NCBI GenBank assembly: GCA_036365455.1
Contig: JAWQUS010000004.1
Span: 3,355,501 to 3,419,500, forward strand
Direction of reading: 5' to 3'
DNA: 64,000 nt
Origin: Macrosoma leucophasiata
Taxonomy: Eukaryota; Arthropoda; Insecta; Lepidoptera; Hedylidae
Shown here: piece after piece, positions 52,330-62,755 of the stretch
Numbering within the stretch: the first letter of the stretch is position 1
Layout: each line of letters opens with the position of its first letter
Notes under the pieces: generated by a model
Databases searched by the model: none
What the model was told of the DNA's origin: nothing
Seen by the model: the letters and a program-made list of their open reading frames with translations, nothing else
Program-made: the position numbers and the translations under genes

Positions 52330-54125
52330 TCCTATGAACTACGTTGGTAGTTATTCTGCCGGGAGCCAAAATGTAAAGAGAGTCAGGACTGGTGACGCGG
52401 TAGCAAGCGACGTGCCCGTGTGAGAAGCAACTCGTCCTGAGGTTAACACACGCTGACCTCAATGTCTGCCCCTGCGACTTGGTTGATGGTCATCGCGAAG
52501 CAAACATTCAACTGTACGCGCTGGAACTGGAACGTGAAGTTATGAGGTATGAAGGGAATGCGTGGTAAAAAATACTGCCTCACCAATGCCACAACCCGTA
52601 AGAATTTCCGCCTCAATGGGGTGTCTGTGGAGCGAGATGGCTTTAAGGCGGGTCCCGTTATACAACTTCGGAGGAGATAAGTTCCGAAGAAGCATAATCG
52701 GGACACCTACTTTCAGCTCGATGGTATGCGATGGAAGTCCGCTTTGCTGACAGGAAATTCAGAAATGCCATGGGATAATGTGTGGCGTCATCTTGCTCGA
52801 CGACAGTATTTATGGAGGTATATAGACCACTTCATTGCCTATTAATTGCTGCAGCCTGATCATTTTTGGGCGTCAAAATGGCCCGCTTACACACCCAAAA
52901 CGTCGTATTCTGCTGGTGCGGTATACGACTGATGTCCCCGTAGACACCGAGAATGAGTTCTTCTCACCTGGATACATCTCTGTCGAGAGACTCTGGAAAC
53001 ACCACCTATCCACCTTTCTCTTCTGGTAGAGTGCTTCCGCGAAGACTTAGAAGGACATCGGAAAATTCTTGAGCACGTGCATTGTCGTCGAGCCGAGCTC
53101 TCATATTAATGGTCAAGCGCTTCAACAAAGCATTCATCTCGTCAGCCCTCGATCTTCGCGTCACTACGGGAAGCGTTTGCCGGAAATCGTCAGTGAACAG
53201 TAATGTGACACCACCCACTTTCGTTCCTGCGGATGTCCTGCAGGGTTCTGTGAACGGCCTCAACTGCCTTTCTATTGGCCTTCGTACACTCATCCCATAC
53301 AATCAGAGAGCAATTCTTGAGCTCGTGTCCTTTATCACTGTTACATGACACACCAAAAACGTCGTTTCCGCGCTCTCTAAATGTAAGGGAATTTTAAACA
53401 TGGCATGTGCTGTCTTTCTATTTGGAAGCAGTGTGGCAGCAATTCCCCACGACGCTACAGCAATAGCAATTTTGCCTTGCCTCCTGACCTCTGCAAGTAT
53501 GCCAGTGGTAACAAATATTTTTCCTGTTCCACCAGGAGCATCCAAGAAAAAAATTTTACCCTGGTTTTGTCCAACGCTTTCAAGGACGGTATCATAAGTC
53601 TGTTTTTGCTCTGAACAGAACAAAGCGACATGGTTTTTTCGCCCGGATCGTAATTTATCAGCGTTATACTCCCAATTTCTACGGACTTGATGCAGTGATG
53701 ATTGGGGAGCTGGTAACCCATATTTGATGGTTCAATCGGTGGTGGAAATGACCACACCTTGAACTGAGACAAGTGTTCAGCATGCGTTCATTAGTTACTT
53801 CGACTTCGTCTCCAATAGCACGTGTCTCAAAGCTCATAGAAAATCTTCAGGCAGATGATGGCGATACTTCTCCGTCACTGACGCTTGCCTCCGCGAGGGT
53901 GTCATACCAGTTTTGGTCACCGTCAAAAAGGTGACGTGCTCCGCAGGCTGCGCGGTAAGTGGGATACTCCACGCCATCAATGTCCTCAGAAAAGCGAAAT
54001 ACGTTGGGCCTCGGACCGTGTGAAGTAACAACCGCAGAAAATAGCTGTCGCCATTATTTGGATGCACGATACCTTTTAACCTTACCCAATGCGCTGTCCT
54101 TGAAAATGACCGGATATTCATGCGA
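52330..54125 (-). pseudogene. Decayed Helitron RepHel, helicase domain
   Basis: Read in antisense from 54125 down: VHPNNGDSYFLRLLLHTVRGPT (start of the helicase module; here cited in part, VHPNN and LRLLLH), then the Pif1-type Walker A LDAPGGTGK near 53530 with Ile in place of the usual Thr/Ser, GIAATLLPN, Walker B region LLFTDDFRQTLPVV near 53200 (Gly to Asp), LTINMRARL, RAILTPKND near 52890, FAMTIN, and the C-terminal DLRTSCFSHG-like, SPDSLYILAPG and TTNVVH near 52340. The order is that of Helitron helicases, which unwind DNA for rolling-circle transposition. Frames change several times and stops interrupt, so it is inactive. The N-terminal Rep nuclease is absent. Confidence 0.85.
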
Positions 54126-54790
54126 AATTTGAAGTAAATCCATTAAGTACTTTTGAGTTTAGCCCGGACATATAAACAGACAAACAAACACACACTATAT
54201 TTGGTTTCGACATCGATAGTAGATAACGCCCCAAATAATCTTTAAAACAAAAAAAAACGATGTACTGTTGTGACTTTCCTACGATTTTAAAGATTCACAG
54301 CTCTTCCCCCGTAGGAGATAGCGTGATAATATGTAGCCTTTATGTTGATCGGACCGGTTAGTAATATTCGTGCAAAATTTGAAGTAAATCCATTTAGTGC
54401 TTTTTTAGTTTAGCCCGGACATACATACAGACAAACAGACAAAAAATCTGAAAACTGTATTTGTGGCTTCGATTTCTAATGCAGAATACGTCCCAAGTAT
54501 TATTTTAAAAAATATTCAACGTAAGTTTTGACTTTCCTACGATTTTATTAAATGTAAAGATTCCCGTGGGAATGAGTGATTTTCCCGCAATGAAAAGTAA
54601 TGTTGGCCAGGCTTAGTATCTATACACCACAAAAAGTTTCATTCGAATCCGTCCATTATCTTCGGAGATTAGCCTGGACAAAGGGACAAACAGACAAACA
54701 GACAGACAAACAGACAGACAAAAAACATAAAAATCATTGAAAAGTGTTCTAATACTATTTTTGCATCGCCCCCAATTAGTTTTTCGTAAA
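54118..54790 (-). repeat. Three diverged tandem units of ~240 bp
   Basis: Units begin near 54118, 54361 and 54612. The first two share 'aaatttgaagtaaatccatt', 'gtttagcccggacata', a 'cagacaaac' tract and 'tgactttcctacgatttt'. The third keeps 'cctggacaaa' and the GACA/AACA tract (54680-54722). They resemble a LINE 3' tail present three times. Strand is uncertain. Confidence 0.55.
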
Positions 54791-54979
54791 TATATACAAT
54801 GTACAGACACGCGGATATTAATGTTTTATTATAAGTATAGATTAAGCTTCTTGGTATCAACATAAAATGTAGTGTTGTTTCTGTGTTAAAAATCACGTAT
54901 ATATATTACTGGTGATTTAAGGCTCTATCCAGGTAAAACATTTATCATTTTGGCCAAAAAATTTTTACTGCTGCACAAA

Positions 54980-55088
54980 ATCATCTCCAGAAGATGCTTC
55001 CTCTTCTCCCTATTGCATCATACTTGGGGACTATGCCATAATTACTACGCTGTCCATGCGGGTTGCTGATTTAAATGGTGGTAGTTTA
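54980..55088 (-). repeat. RepC copy, degraded
   Basis: 'ggggactatgccataattac' and 'tacgctgtccatgcgggttg' follow the 30.3-kb copy. Confidence 0.5.
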
Positions 55089-55429
55089 AAGGTGTAATGT
55101 TATTGTTATCATTTCTACTTAGGTACTCAAGTTAAAGTATTATCTCGCGGGCTTAATTCAAGACGAGTTAACAATAACTGACAGAATTTTACAAAAATAT
55201 ATTACATTTTAAAAAGAAAATCGTATCGATATTTACGTCGACGTCACTAAACAGCGATGGCGGGATCGAACTGCGCACGCGCCAATGCGGTAACACCAGT
55301 TGTAATTCAATATTATTGTATTTATTGACACACGACGACGATCGTCTGGTCGCTTATATATGGCACAAGTCACAAGACCAAGAAGATGTATTGGTGACGC
55401 TATTTTATACAACCTAAGATTTTTTTTAA
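55089..55429. other. Stretch with a weak tRNA-like box
   Basis: 'ggcgggatcgaactgcgcac' (55258-55277) is a reversed box-B-like motif. No full cloverleaf. Confidence 0.35.
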
Positions 55430-55572
55430 TGTTAAGAAGGTGGCAAACTAGCATGCAGTTCACATTGATGTTAAGTGACGACTGCAGCCTATAGACACGA
55501 GGTCTTTTGAGAGTTGTTATGTTTCTGTGATAGTTATTATGGGGCCATACATTACCATCTAACCAGAACACG
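55430..55572 (-). repeat. RepA 3' half (type II)
   Basis: Antisense T run, 'agcatgcagttcacattgat', 'gtgatagttattatggggcc', 'catctaaccagaacacg'. It stops exactly where the next inverted-repeat element begins. Confidence 0.8.
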
Positions 55573-55747
55573 TCACATTTTGTGTCCCTGATGGCCGAAT
55601 ACTCAAACGTCACTCAATTTTAAGTAAACCCTCAGATGTGCGCTATCTCTATCATTTGAACGTATTTTATAAAGACAGAAGACTTTTAAGTCCCACTTAG
55701 ATTTAAGTGACTTTTGAGTATTTGGCCGTGAGAGTGACAAAATGTGA
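55573..55747. mobile_element. MITE-like element, ~45-bp inverted ends
   Basis: Left 'tcacattttgtgtccctgat' with 'ggccgaatactcaaacgtca' pairs with the right 'tgacttttgagtatttggcc' with 'gtgacaaaatgtga'. The 175-bp unit has no ORF. It interrupts or abuts RepA, and a target-site duplication is not clear. Confidence 0.65.
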
Positions 55748-55748
55748 A

Positions 55749-55990
55749 AGAAGGGGACAGGGGGAGCACGGCCACGTGACGTTCGCAGTTCATTAAAATA
55801 TTTTAAATTAATATTTTGTTAGACTATGCTTGATTAAAAAGATTGTCATATTCAGGAGGGTCTTAGGTTTGTGTCGTAATATTTTTAGGGAGGTCACAGA
55901 TAGAGTGACACAGTGTGACAATAGGGGGGAAAAGGGTCACTAAAGGCTTATTTTAGCGTGACGAATTTTATAGACGGACCCTAATGAGGA
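55749..55990. repeat. Unclassified dispersed-repeat-like sequence
   Basis: 'gtgacacagtgtgacaatag' followed by a G run, 'gggtcactaaaggcttattt' and 'tagcgtgacgaattttatag' have the look of a lepidopteran repeat I have seen in other genomes. There is no second copy in this window. Confidence 0.35.
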
Positions 55991-56100
55991 TAATATTCAC
56001 CTCCAATCTCATGAATATTTACAAATAAAATCGAAGTTTGTACACCGACGCTCCTAAGGCTCAATATATGCGTTTCTATATACGTAATTAGAGAGTCGTA

Positions 56101-56206
56101 CATCATAATCTAAATGGAATACGGTAGCTCTGTACACGAACATTAATTTATCAGTGATCCGGTGGTACCTACGCCCTCAAGCTCTATTGGAGTTTTATCA
56201 CCTGTC
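56101..56206 (-). repeat. RepA head fragment (type II)
   Basis: 'catctaaccgg'-like start, 'gcggtggt'-like 'ccggtggtacctacgccctc' and 'gagttttatcacctgt'. Degraded. Confidence 0.5.
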
Positions 56207-56309
56207 ATTTAAGATTTAAGAAATTAACATAAGATAAATCATCTCATTGGGTACTTCGTGTTGGTTAATAGAAGTAGCTATTTAACGTACATTTAATTTT
56301 CAGAAGCTT

Positions 56310-56650
56310 AAACAGGTTAGGCCTCAAAAGTAGCAACGCATCTGCAACGAAATCTATGGTTATATTGTAGACGTTCGTTGAAGTCCTTTATCTATGGTCT
56401 ATTGGGATTTTTCCATGTTCTGGAAATTTCGCAGTACCTTGAAGTTTGGTAATGTGGCCGGAGATGGAAACAGGCTCGCCACCTGTTACATGGGCCAAAA
56501 CGTAACCGGCTAATCGTGGGTGTTTGCATGTTTGCTAGAATACATGCATTTACCTCTGGCTACCCCTTCGGGTATTACAGGCGTAAAAGTACGTAGTATT
56601 CATTACCGTCAATGCAAACTGCATGTTTATATGCCACTCAACGACATAAT
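56310..56650 (+). repeat. RepA 3' half split by RepB
   Basis: Sense 'ggcctcaaaagtagcaacgc' and 'tatggttatattgtagacgt' (to 56376) continue after the RepB at 56595 with 'attaccgtcaatgcaaactg' and 'catgtttatatgccac'. Confidence 0.6.
56379..56594 (+). repeat. RepB, 5'-truncated, nested in RepA
   Basis: Starts at 'gaagtcctttatctatgg', so the tRNA-like head is missing, and runs to 'ggtattacaggcgtaaaagt'. Headless copies cannot be transcribed from an internal promoter. Confidence 0.8.
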
Positions 56651-56836
56651 ATTTTTTTTTAGGTACGTAAGGTGGTAACAATCTTGCAACCTACATTGAT
56701 GTCAAGTGACGACTGCACCCTATAGACATCTACACACAAACCAGAGGTCAAAATGCAGATACGCTGCCACTCCCAATACCTAAGTTGTTTAGTATCTGTG
56801 ATAGTTATTATGAGGCCATACACTACCATCTGCACT
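56651..56836 (-). repeat. RepA 3' half (type II)
   Basis: T run, 'aacctacattgatgtcaagt', 'aaaccagaggtcaaaatgca', 'gtgatagttattatgaggcc'. It lies tail to tail with the preceding sense copy. Confidence 0.78.
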
Positions 56837-57070
56837 CTTATCCACGTGGGCTTAGATTTCTTACATTGATACTACGATGACTGATGACGTTTTATTGTGA
56901 CTAAATTATGCTTGAGTTATTGTTCTGAGATTATGTTTCTGCCAATATTTTGTTTCATTTGACGAATATAACAGTACGTAAGAACCTTTACCAGTTGATT
57001 GATTTCGAGTAATGCAAGCTCGTCCTCTGGCATCCTGTTATGTATTTGCAACATATGTTACAACATACAT

Positions 57071-57116
<46 letters not shown>

Positions 57117-57575
57117 ACAGCATTTTGTCGACAAAACACATGTGAGTGAGTTCTAAAAATTGAGTAGAGCCGGCTCCACCTTGTAAAACTTCTGTAGCTT
57201 AATAGGGCCAGTGATTCAGTGGACACAGGTCCAAACCCGAAGTTTAAAGATTTTTTCAAGATTTTTTCTTTACATTTTTTTCTTTAGATAAACATTTTCA
57301 ACTCTGTCATTGAGAATGTAAAATATTTCAAGCATTTCTCGAAATCTATTATGAAATTATAATGTATAGATAAAACAAAAATTCTACAGCAAGAGCCGCA
57401 AACCACTTCACCACATTTAGATTATGAACATAATATTTCCAACACAATAACAAATTGAACATTGCACAATATTAACCATTAACGTTGTGTTTAAACTAAA
57501 AACCGATTAGGTTGCATGTAACGGAGCGTTTACTCTGTAAAAATGATAGAGCACCAGTGAAAGAGCTTGAGCACA
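56837..57575. other. Stretch with (TA)n microsatellite only
   Basis: AT-rich. (TA)n occupies 57075-57113. No repeat is shared with the rest. Confidence 0.5.
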
Positions 57576-57866
57576 TTTTTTTTTATATTATGGAAGTGGC
57601 AAACAAGCATGCAGTTCACATTGATGTTAAGTGATGACTGCAGCCTACAGACACCTACAAAAAGACCAAGGTCAAAATGCAGATGCGTTACCACTCCTGA
57701 GGCCTAAGGTGTTATGCCTCTGTGCCGGAAATTACAGGGCCGTACATTACCACCTGATCGGAACACGATAGTGCTGAACACTACCATTTAGCGGCAAGTA
57801 TAAAGTATTAGGTAATGCGGTGGTGCCTACGCCCGCGAGCACCGTCACTGGAGCTCTACCACCAGT
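57576..57866 (-). repeat. RepA, full length (type I)
   Basis: Antisense T run to 'ctctaccaccagt', no gaps apart from a 5-bp insertion 'taaag' in 'gcaagtataaagtatta'. Confidence 0.93.
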
Positions 57867-57903
57867 ATAATTATATTACTATGTAATACTTGATTGGTTG
57901 TAA

Positions 57904-58170
57904 TTTTTTTATGTAACGTAGCAGGCAAACATGCTTTCTGTTCACGTGGATGTTAAGTGACGACTGCAGCCTATAGACATCTACATAAAAACCAGAGGTC
58001 AAAATATAAATGCTTAAGTTACTGTCACTGTGATTGTTATTACGGGGTCATATATTACCATCTAAACGGAATACGATAGTGCTGAACACTACAATTTAGT
58101 GGCAGACAGATTAGATAATGTGGTGGTGCTTACGCCCTTTGAGCTCCTACACTGGATCTCTACCACCAGT
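57904..58170 (-). repeat. RepA, nearly full length (type II)
   Basis: Antisense T run, 'aaaaaccagaggtcaaaata', 'gtgattgttattacggggtc', 'tagtggcagacagattagat' and 'ctctaccaccagt'. A type I and a type II copy sit 38 bp apart. Confidence 0.88.
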
Positions 58171-58867
58171 AAAACGCACCAGTAATTATTCTAAGCATGG
58201 TTAATATTATGAGGAATATGGGTCATACTCCAGTTAGTGCATTATTATGACAACTTGATGCCTTAAGCAACCCAGGCGTGTGACGTACCCCTTTACCTCA
58301 AGAACATAATATTAAGTTAGTAGATAACAGTCTTTTCAAAAATCCTAGCGCTCATAGATAGGGTATAGTAGTAGGGTGTAGTAATGTAGTGCATAGTAAT
58401 CAACACGTCCTGTTTCTGTCCTGTGTCCCTCTAAGACCGTGATGCCCTAGGCGATAGTTTAACAAGCTTATGGACTGATCCACCATGTAACGTGTCACCC
58501 GCTCAGTCTTCAAGCTACCTTATAATGACCACATTTACCGTTGCCCACGATACGCGACGGTCTAATAAATCATAACCTAAACGCCAGTTTCGTTCCGAGC
58601 ACTATGTGGCCACTTAGACGCATCTTACACCGTGCCGTAATTCATTTTTATTGATATAACACACGCGAACAGTGAATTATTGAATGATTTTATCGCTTTT
58701 TATATTTTTATAGTCGTAATCTAAATCTTTTAAATGTAACATAGTAAATGAGTATGTAAACGTTTCATACCGTAATCACTTCACAAATAATATTCTTTTT
58801 ATTTTATTTTTTATAATAGTCTTAAAACATGACTTACAGCCACTCAGTCAATGTACGTTTATTCCAA
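58171..58867. other. Stretch with no recognised feature
   Basis: No repeat or coding signal. Confidence 0.4.
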
Positions 58868-59050
58868 ACTAGCTGTTGCCGGCGGGTTCGCCCGCGTGGA
58901 TGTCGTTTAAAAAGTAGCCTATGTTCTTTCTCAAAGTCAACTCTATCTCTGTACCAAATTTCATTAAAATTGGTTCAGTCGTTCGGACGTGAAAAGGTAA
59001 CAGACAGACATACAGACAGAGTTACTTTCGCATTTATAATATAAGTAGGA
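58868..59050 (+). repeat. RepG LINE-tail repeat
   Basis: 'actagctgttgccggcgggt', 'tcagtcgttcggacgtgaaa', 'actttcgcatttataatata'. It is very close to 49349-49539. Confidence 0.78.
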
Positions 59051-59794
59051 TAGTAGGATTAAGACTCTGTGTCATAATGATAATATGTTTAAAATCTTAA
59101 AATTAAAAGAAATATCTATCACTAGAAATAAAGATGCTATCTACATACGCAAGATAAAACGTCTGTCAGCAAATAGTTTTGCCGTATTCATTGTTATTAT
59201 TTTTGTATAAATCATTAATTTGACTTCAAATTTCATCCCTGTATTAATCATTCATTTCAGGGACTGTAGATTTCATTTTCTCACTTAGCGAATATATTTA
59301 CATATCACTAGCGAAAGAATTTCCTTCACTAGAATTATATACCACTAGCGGCCTCGTCTTCACGCGCGTTTAATGTTACCTACCCTCTTCTATTCATCTT
59401 AGTATGTTATATAGCCTAAAGCCTCCGTCAATAAAGGGGCTATTTAATCCTGAAAGAATTTTGTAGATCGGGCTCGTAGTTCCTGAGATTAGCACGTTCA
59501 AGCAAACGAACAAACTCTTCAGCTTTATATGATTAGTTTAGATTTAGTAATTAAGGCGCTCTTTAAAGATCTATCGGTGTGACATAAGCCCGTATGGCTG
59601 TTAGAAGCTCTATGTAATTGTGTCGATGAATCGCGCCTTCCAACTTCAGACTTATGATTTAAAGGCAGATGTACGCTGAGTGCCAACGGTACTTGGTGTA
59701 GATTTAGTGTCAAATGTCAGAGGTCGGCTAAGTAATGAACTACACACTTTACTGTTAGCTTACTTGGATGCGGTTTTACTATACTAGGATACTT
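59051..59794. other. Stretch with no recognised feature
   Basis: AT-rich. The short frame at 59525-59713 has no domain. Confidence 0.4.
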
Positions 59795-60121
59795 TTCCAC
59801 CAGAGATGTGCTATGATACGTTACTTTGGATGCGTTTCATATCCACCAATCATTATTCATTGGTGCACATAGTAAGTAATTTCTGTACCCTACTGTGTAC
59901 AGGGTTAGCACTGGTGGAATTCAGCTAAGATACGTTTTTTATTTGTTCAAGTAAGGATGTATGCTATGGATGCGTGCTATGGATGCGAGCTATGGATGCG
60001 TTTCATAGCGGATCATCCTCGTACAGCTACATAGCATAGCATCGGTGGAAACGATCACATAATTTCGTAGCGTAGATTTCACATCTTCACAGCATAGCTG
60101 CATATCACATCTTTGGTGGAA
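59795..60121. mobile_element. Small inverted-repeat DNA element with internal minisatellite
   Basis: Ends 'ttccaccagagatgtgctat' and 'atatcacatctttggtggaa' are inverted. Inside, a 13-bp unit (tgctatggatgcg) is repeated three times at 59962-60000, and 'ggatgcgtttcat' and 'catagcatagcat' vary it. No ORF. Target duplication not clear. Confidence 0.65.
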
Positions 60122-60150
60122 TATCACCCTAAAACTGCTCTAATATAGTA

Positions 60151-60398
60151 TTTTATTTTTAAAGAAAAATGGAAAGAAAAATTTGACTTCAGGCGAGACT
60201 CGAACTCGCGACCTACTGGGAATCCAGTCCAGCCGCTCCTCCAATTGAGCCACTGAAGCCCTGCCCGATTTGTCAAATCTTTCCTTCACATTTATTGCAT
60301 TGCTTTATGGTAGTAGCAGCGCCATCTATTGCCAACTATGCTAGTTAGGCAACCGATATAATAGACTTTTCAGTTTATTGAATATCATAAAGAAGTCG
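60151..60398 (-). repeat. RepE unit (short tail) with 11-bp TSD
   Basis: 'ctaatatagta' at 60140-60150 and 60399-60409 flanks a minus-strand unit. In sense it has a leader from 'cgacttctttatgatattca' through 'ggcaatagatggcgctgct', the tRNA-like module (60185-60259) and the tail 'ttctttccatttttctttaa' plus A-rich end. Acceptor and D arms carry A-to-G changes. Confidence 0.85.
60185..60259 (-). tRNA. tRNA-like module of RepE, pseudo-tRNA
   Basis: Same 75-nt cloverleaf as at 16597. 'GCTTCAG' lets the acceptor close with a G-T pair, and the T arm is perfect. 'gactggattccc' in the anticodon loop keeps the 9-nt size. Confidence 0.55.
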
Positions 60399-60603
60399 CT
60401 AATATAGTAGTTAGTTTGGTAAAAACCAGATGCTTTTGAATATTTTGATTTTGTTGATGAAGTATCTAGCAAATAATTATTGTATTATTGTGGTCCATTG
60501 TCCATATTATACTCCATCTATCGTATCTACTACCCAAGCTACCCCCGTGACTCAGGGTGAGATTCATAGACTCTAAATAGAAATTACTTACAATTAAAGT
60601 CCT

Positions 60604-60849
60604 AAGTGCCTAACTAGCATAGTTGGCAATAGATGGCGCTGCTGCTACCATAAAGCAATGCAATAAATGTGAAGGAAAGATTTGACAAATTGGGCAGGAC
60701 TTCAGTAGCTCAATTGGAAGAGCGGCTGGACTAGATTCCCAGTAGGCCGCGAGTTCGAGTCTCGCCTGAAGTCAAATTTTTCTTTCCATTTTTCTTTAAA
60801 TAAAATATATTTCACAAGCATGTGTTAATGCGAAATAATATAAAACAAT
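60604..60849 (+). repeat. RepE unit (long tail) with 12-bp TSD
   Basis: 'aattaaagtcct' at 60592-60603 and 60850-60861 flanks a plus-strand unit. The leader starts 'aagtgcctaactagcatagt', then the tRNA-like module (60699-60773), then a tail extended by 'atttcacaagcatgtgttaa' to 'aataatataaaac'. The right duplication touches the start of a RepB. Confidence 0.85.
60699..60773 (+). tRNA. tRNA-like module of RepE, pseudo-tRNA
   Basis: Acceptor, D and T stems are intact; box B 'gagttcgagtc' is perfect. 'taggccgcg' has one variable-region change. 9-nt anticodon loop. Confidence 0.6.
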
Positions 60850-60860
60850 AATTAAAGTCC

Positions 60861-61121
60861 TGCCTCGGTAGCGTAATAGTAGCAGGCCACTACTAGGTAC
60901 TACGCTGAGGGCCTGGGTTCGATTCCCGGGTAGGGGGTTATCAGAGATGATTGTGTTAAGCCCTTTATCTCTGGTTCTATTTTTTCATTTTTGTTAACGT
61001 GCTCGCCACCTGCTACATGGCCAAAAACCTAACCAGCCAATCGTAGGTGTTTGCATATATGCTTGAATGTATGCATTTACCTTTGCCTACCCCTTCGGGG
61101 ATTACAGGCGTGAAGTTGCGT
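60861..61121 (+). repeat. RepB SINE with damaged A box
   Basis: Head 'tgcctcggtagcgtaatagt' breaks box A. Box B 'gggttcgattcccggg' is intact. The middle has a 35-bp loss around 'ttgggattttt..ggagatggcaa'. The end 'ggattacaggcgtgaag' is present. Confidence 0.82.
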
Positions 61122-61796
61122 ATCGTTACGTTCAAAGTCCTGATTTCGTTTCACAGTCCTATCAAACTCTTATTTTTTTTACGAAAAAAAATTTTGTACC
61201 TGGAAAGTAAGTGAAGTAAAATACGAGTTTTACACACAAGTTTTAAAAGTCTGTGAGTTTCGTCTTAGTCAAAGATTTTTTACTTCGTAAAACTAACAAA
61301 AAAGAAAGAAAAAAATTGGTATTGGCTCTATTACAATAACTGAAGTGAACAGTCAAATACTAAAGATCCTTCTTTTTCACAGAAGTTCTATACAAAATCA
61401 CAAAGGGGACAAAAACAATCCAGAAAGTAATGCACAAATATGGACTAACTTATACAATTTATCCAGTTCAATTCTCAAAATCAACACTCATAATTTTCTA
61501 CAAAGCACCTCAGTTGATAAGCCGATACAGAAATAAGTACTTAAGCCAACCATTAAGGCGAATCAACCAGAGATTACTGCTAATCATTAAACAGAATTGT
61601 GTGGTACCGTTTTAGATGGACTGTGTCCGAAAACCACGTTTATTCCAAAGGGATAGGGTACAAAAATGGTGGTCGTTGTAGTACTTTCAAGTGACGACTT
61701 GCTGCGTAGATCACGCCTCACGCGTACTTCGTGTGACATACGGCTGTTTAGTTTGTCAAGCAGGAAATTATTTAATTTGTTGCAATTTTCATTAAT
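61122..61796. other. Stretch with no recognised feature
   Basis: AT-rich. Overlapping frames at 61345-61615 show no domain. Confidence 0.4.
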
Positions 61797-61893
61797 GTAT
61801 GTGTCTATGTGTCTTCACGCCTATACTTTACGGGGTAGGCAGAGTGCGGAGCGCTAGATATCCCGGTCACGATACACCTCCCTTGCTTTTTCG
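61797..61893 (-). pseudogene. RepF 3' remnant
   Basis: 'gtcttcacgcctatacttta', 'cggggtaggcagagtgcgga', 'tagatatcccggtcacgata'. Only the last 25 codons and tail remain. RepA follows 8 bp later. Confidence 0.6.
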
Positions 61894-61900
61894 GTTTATG

Positions 61901-62186
61901 TTTTTTTTTATATAATCGAAGTGGCAAACAAGCGTGCAATCCAAATTGTTGTTAAGTGATAACTGCAGCCTAAAGACACACACAGACCAAAGTCAAAAAG
62001 CAGATGCATTACCACTCCTGAGGCCCAAGGTGTTATGGCTCTGTGCCGGAAATAACAGGGCCGTACATTACCACCAGACCGGAACACGATAGTGCTGAAC
62101 ACTACCATTTAGCGGCAAATACCTATATTAGGTAATGCGGTGGTGCCTACGCCCGCGGGCTCCATAATTGGAGCTCTACCACCAGT
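61901..62186 (-). repeat. RepA, full length (type I)
   Basis: T run to 'ctctaccaccagt' with 'ggaaataacagggccgtaca' and 'gcggcaaatacctatatta' (4-bp insertion). Confidence 0.9.
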
Positions 62187-62549
62187 GAAAATGTGTCATG
62201 ATAATTATTTCAATGAGCAAAAATAAATATGTGCAACCAAAACTTTATATGGAGCCTCATTCTATAATTGATTTTAATTTTTTAAATTGCCGAATAATAT
62301 CAAATATAGATTAACTTAGAAACACTCCTTATTTGTTGTGTCACCTTACTAAAATGAACACCATTTTAAACTACGGTAATGCTTTGCAGTAACCTAAAAC
62401 AAAAAATCATAAAAATTTTACTCTTCTGGTCGTAAAGTGTTTCAGTGCAGAGCATACGTAGGCATTATCGTAATGCGTTCACTATCTGATACCAAATTGT
62501 AGTATTCAATGATAGTTATTGTGTTCCAGTAGATGAAATTTATGATCCC
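62187..62549. other. Stretch with no recognised feature
   Basis: AT-rich. Confidence 0.4.
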
Positions 62550-62731
62550 ACTAGCTGTTGCCCACGGCTTCGCCCGCGTGGATGTTGTTTTATAATCCTG
62601 AATTTTCTTTGCTATAAACCTCACGGAGCCCGAGACCTTTCCAACGAATGCAAAACTGTGGAAATCGGTCCGTGCGTTCTAGAGTTATAGCGTCAGGAAG
62701 GAAAACCCGACTTATTTTTATATTATAGATA
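62550..62731 (+). repeat. RepG-related LINE-tail repeat
   Basis: Opens 'actagctgttgcccacggct' and 'tcgcccgcgtggatg' like RepG, but the rest ('acctttccaacgaatgcaaa', 'tccgtgcgttctagagttat') is a different tail subtype. Confidence 0.65.
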
Positions 62732-62755
62732 ATTTCTGTCGTAAGGACAAAAAAC

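Noticed and set aside
53006..53302. Host Pif1 helicase gene
   Set aside because: The order VHPNN, FRQ.LPVV and SPDSLYILAPG fits Helitrons, and frames are broken.
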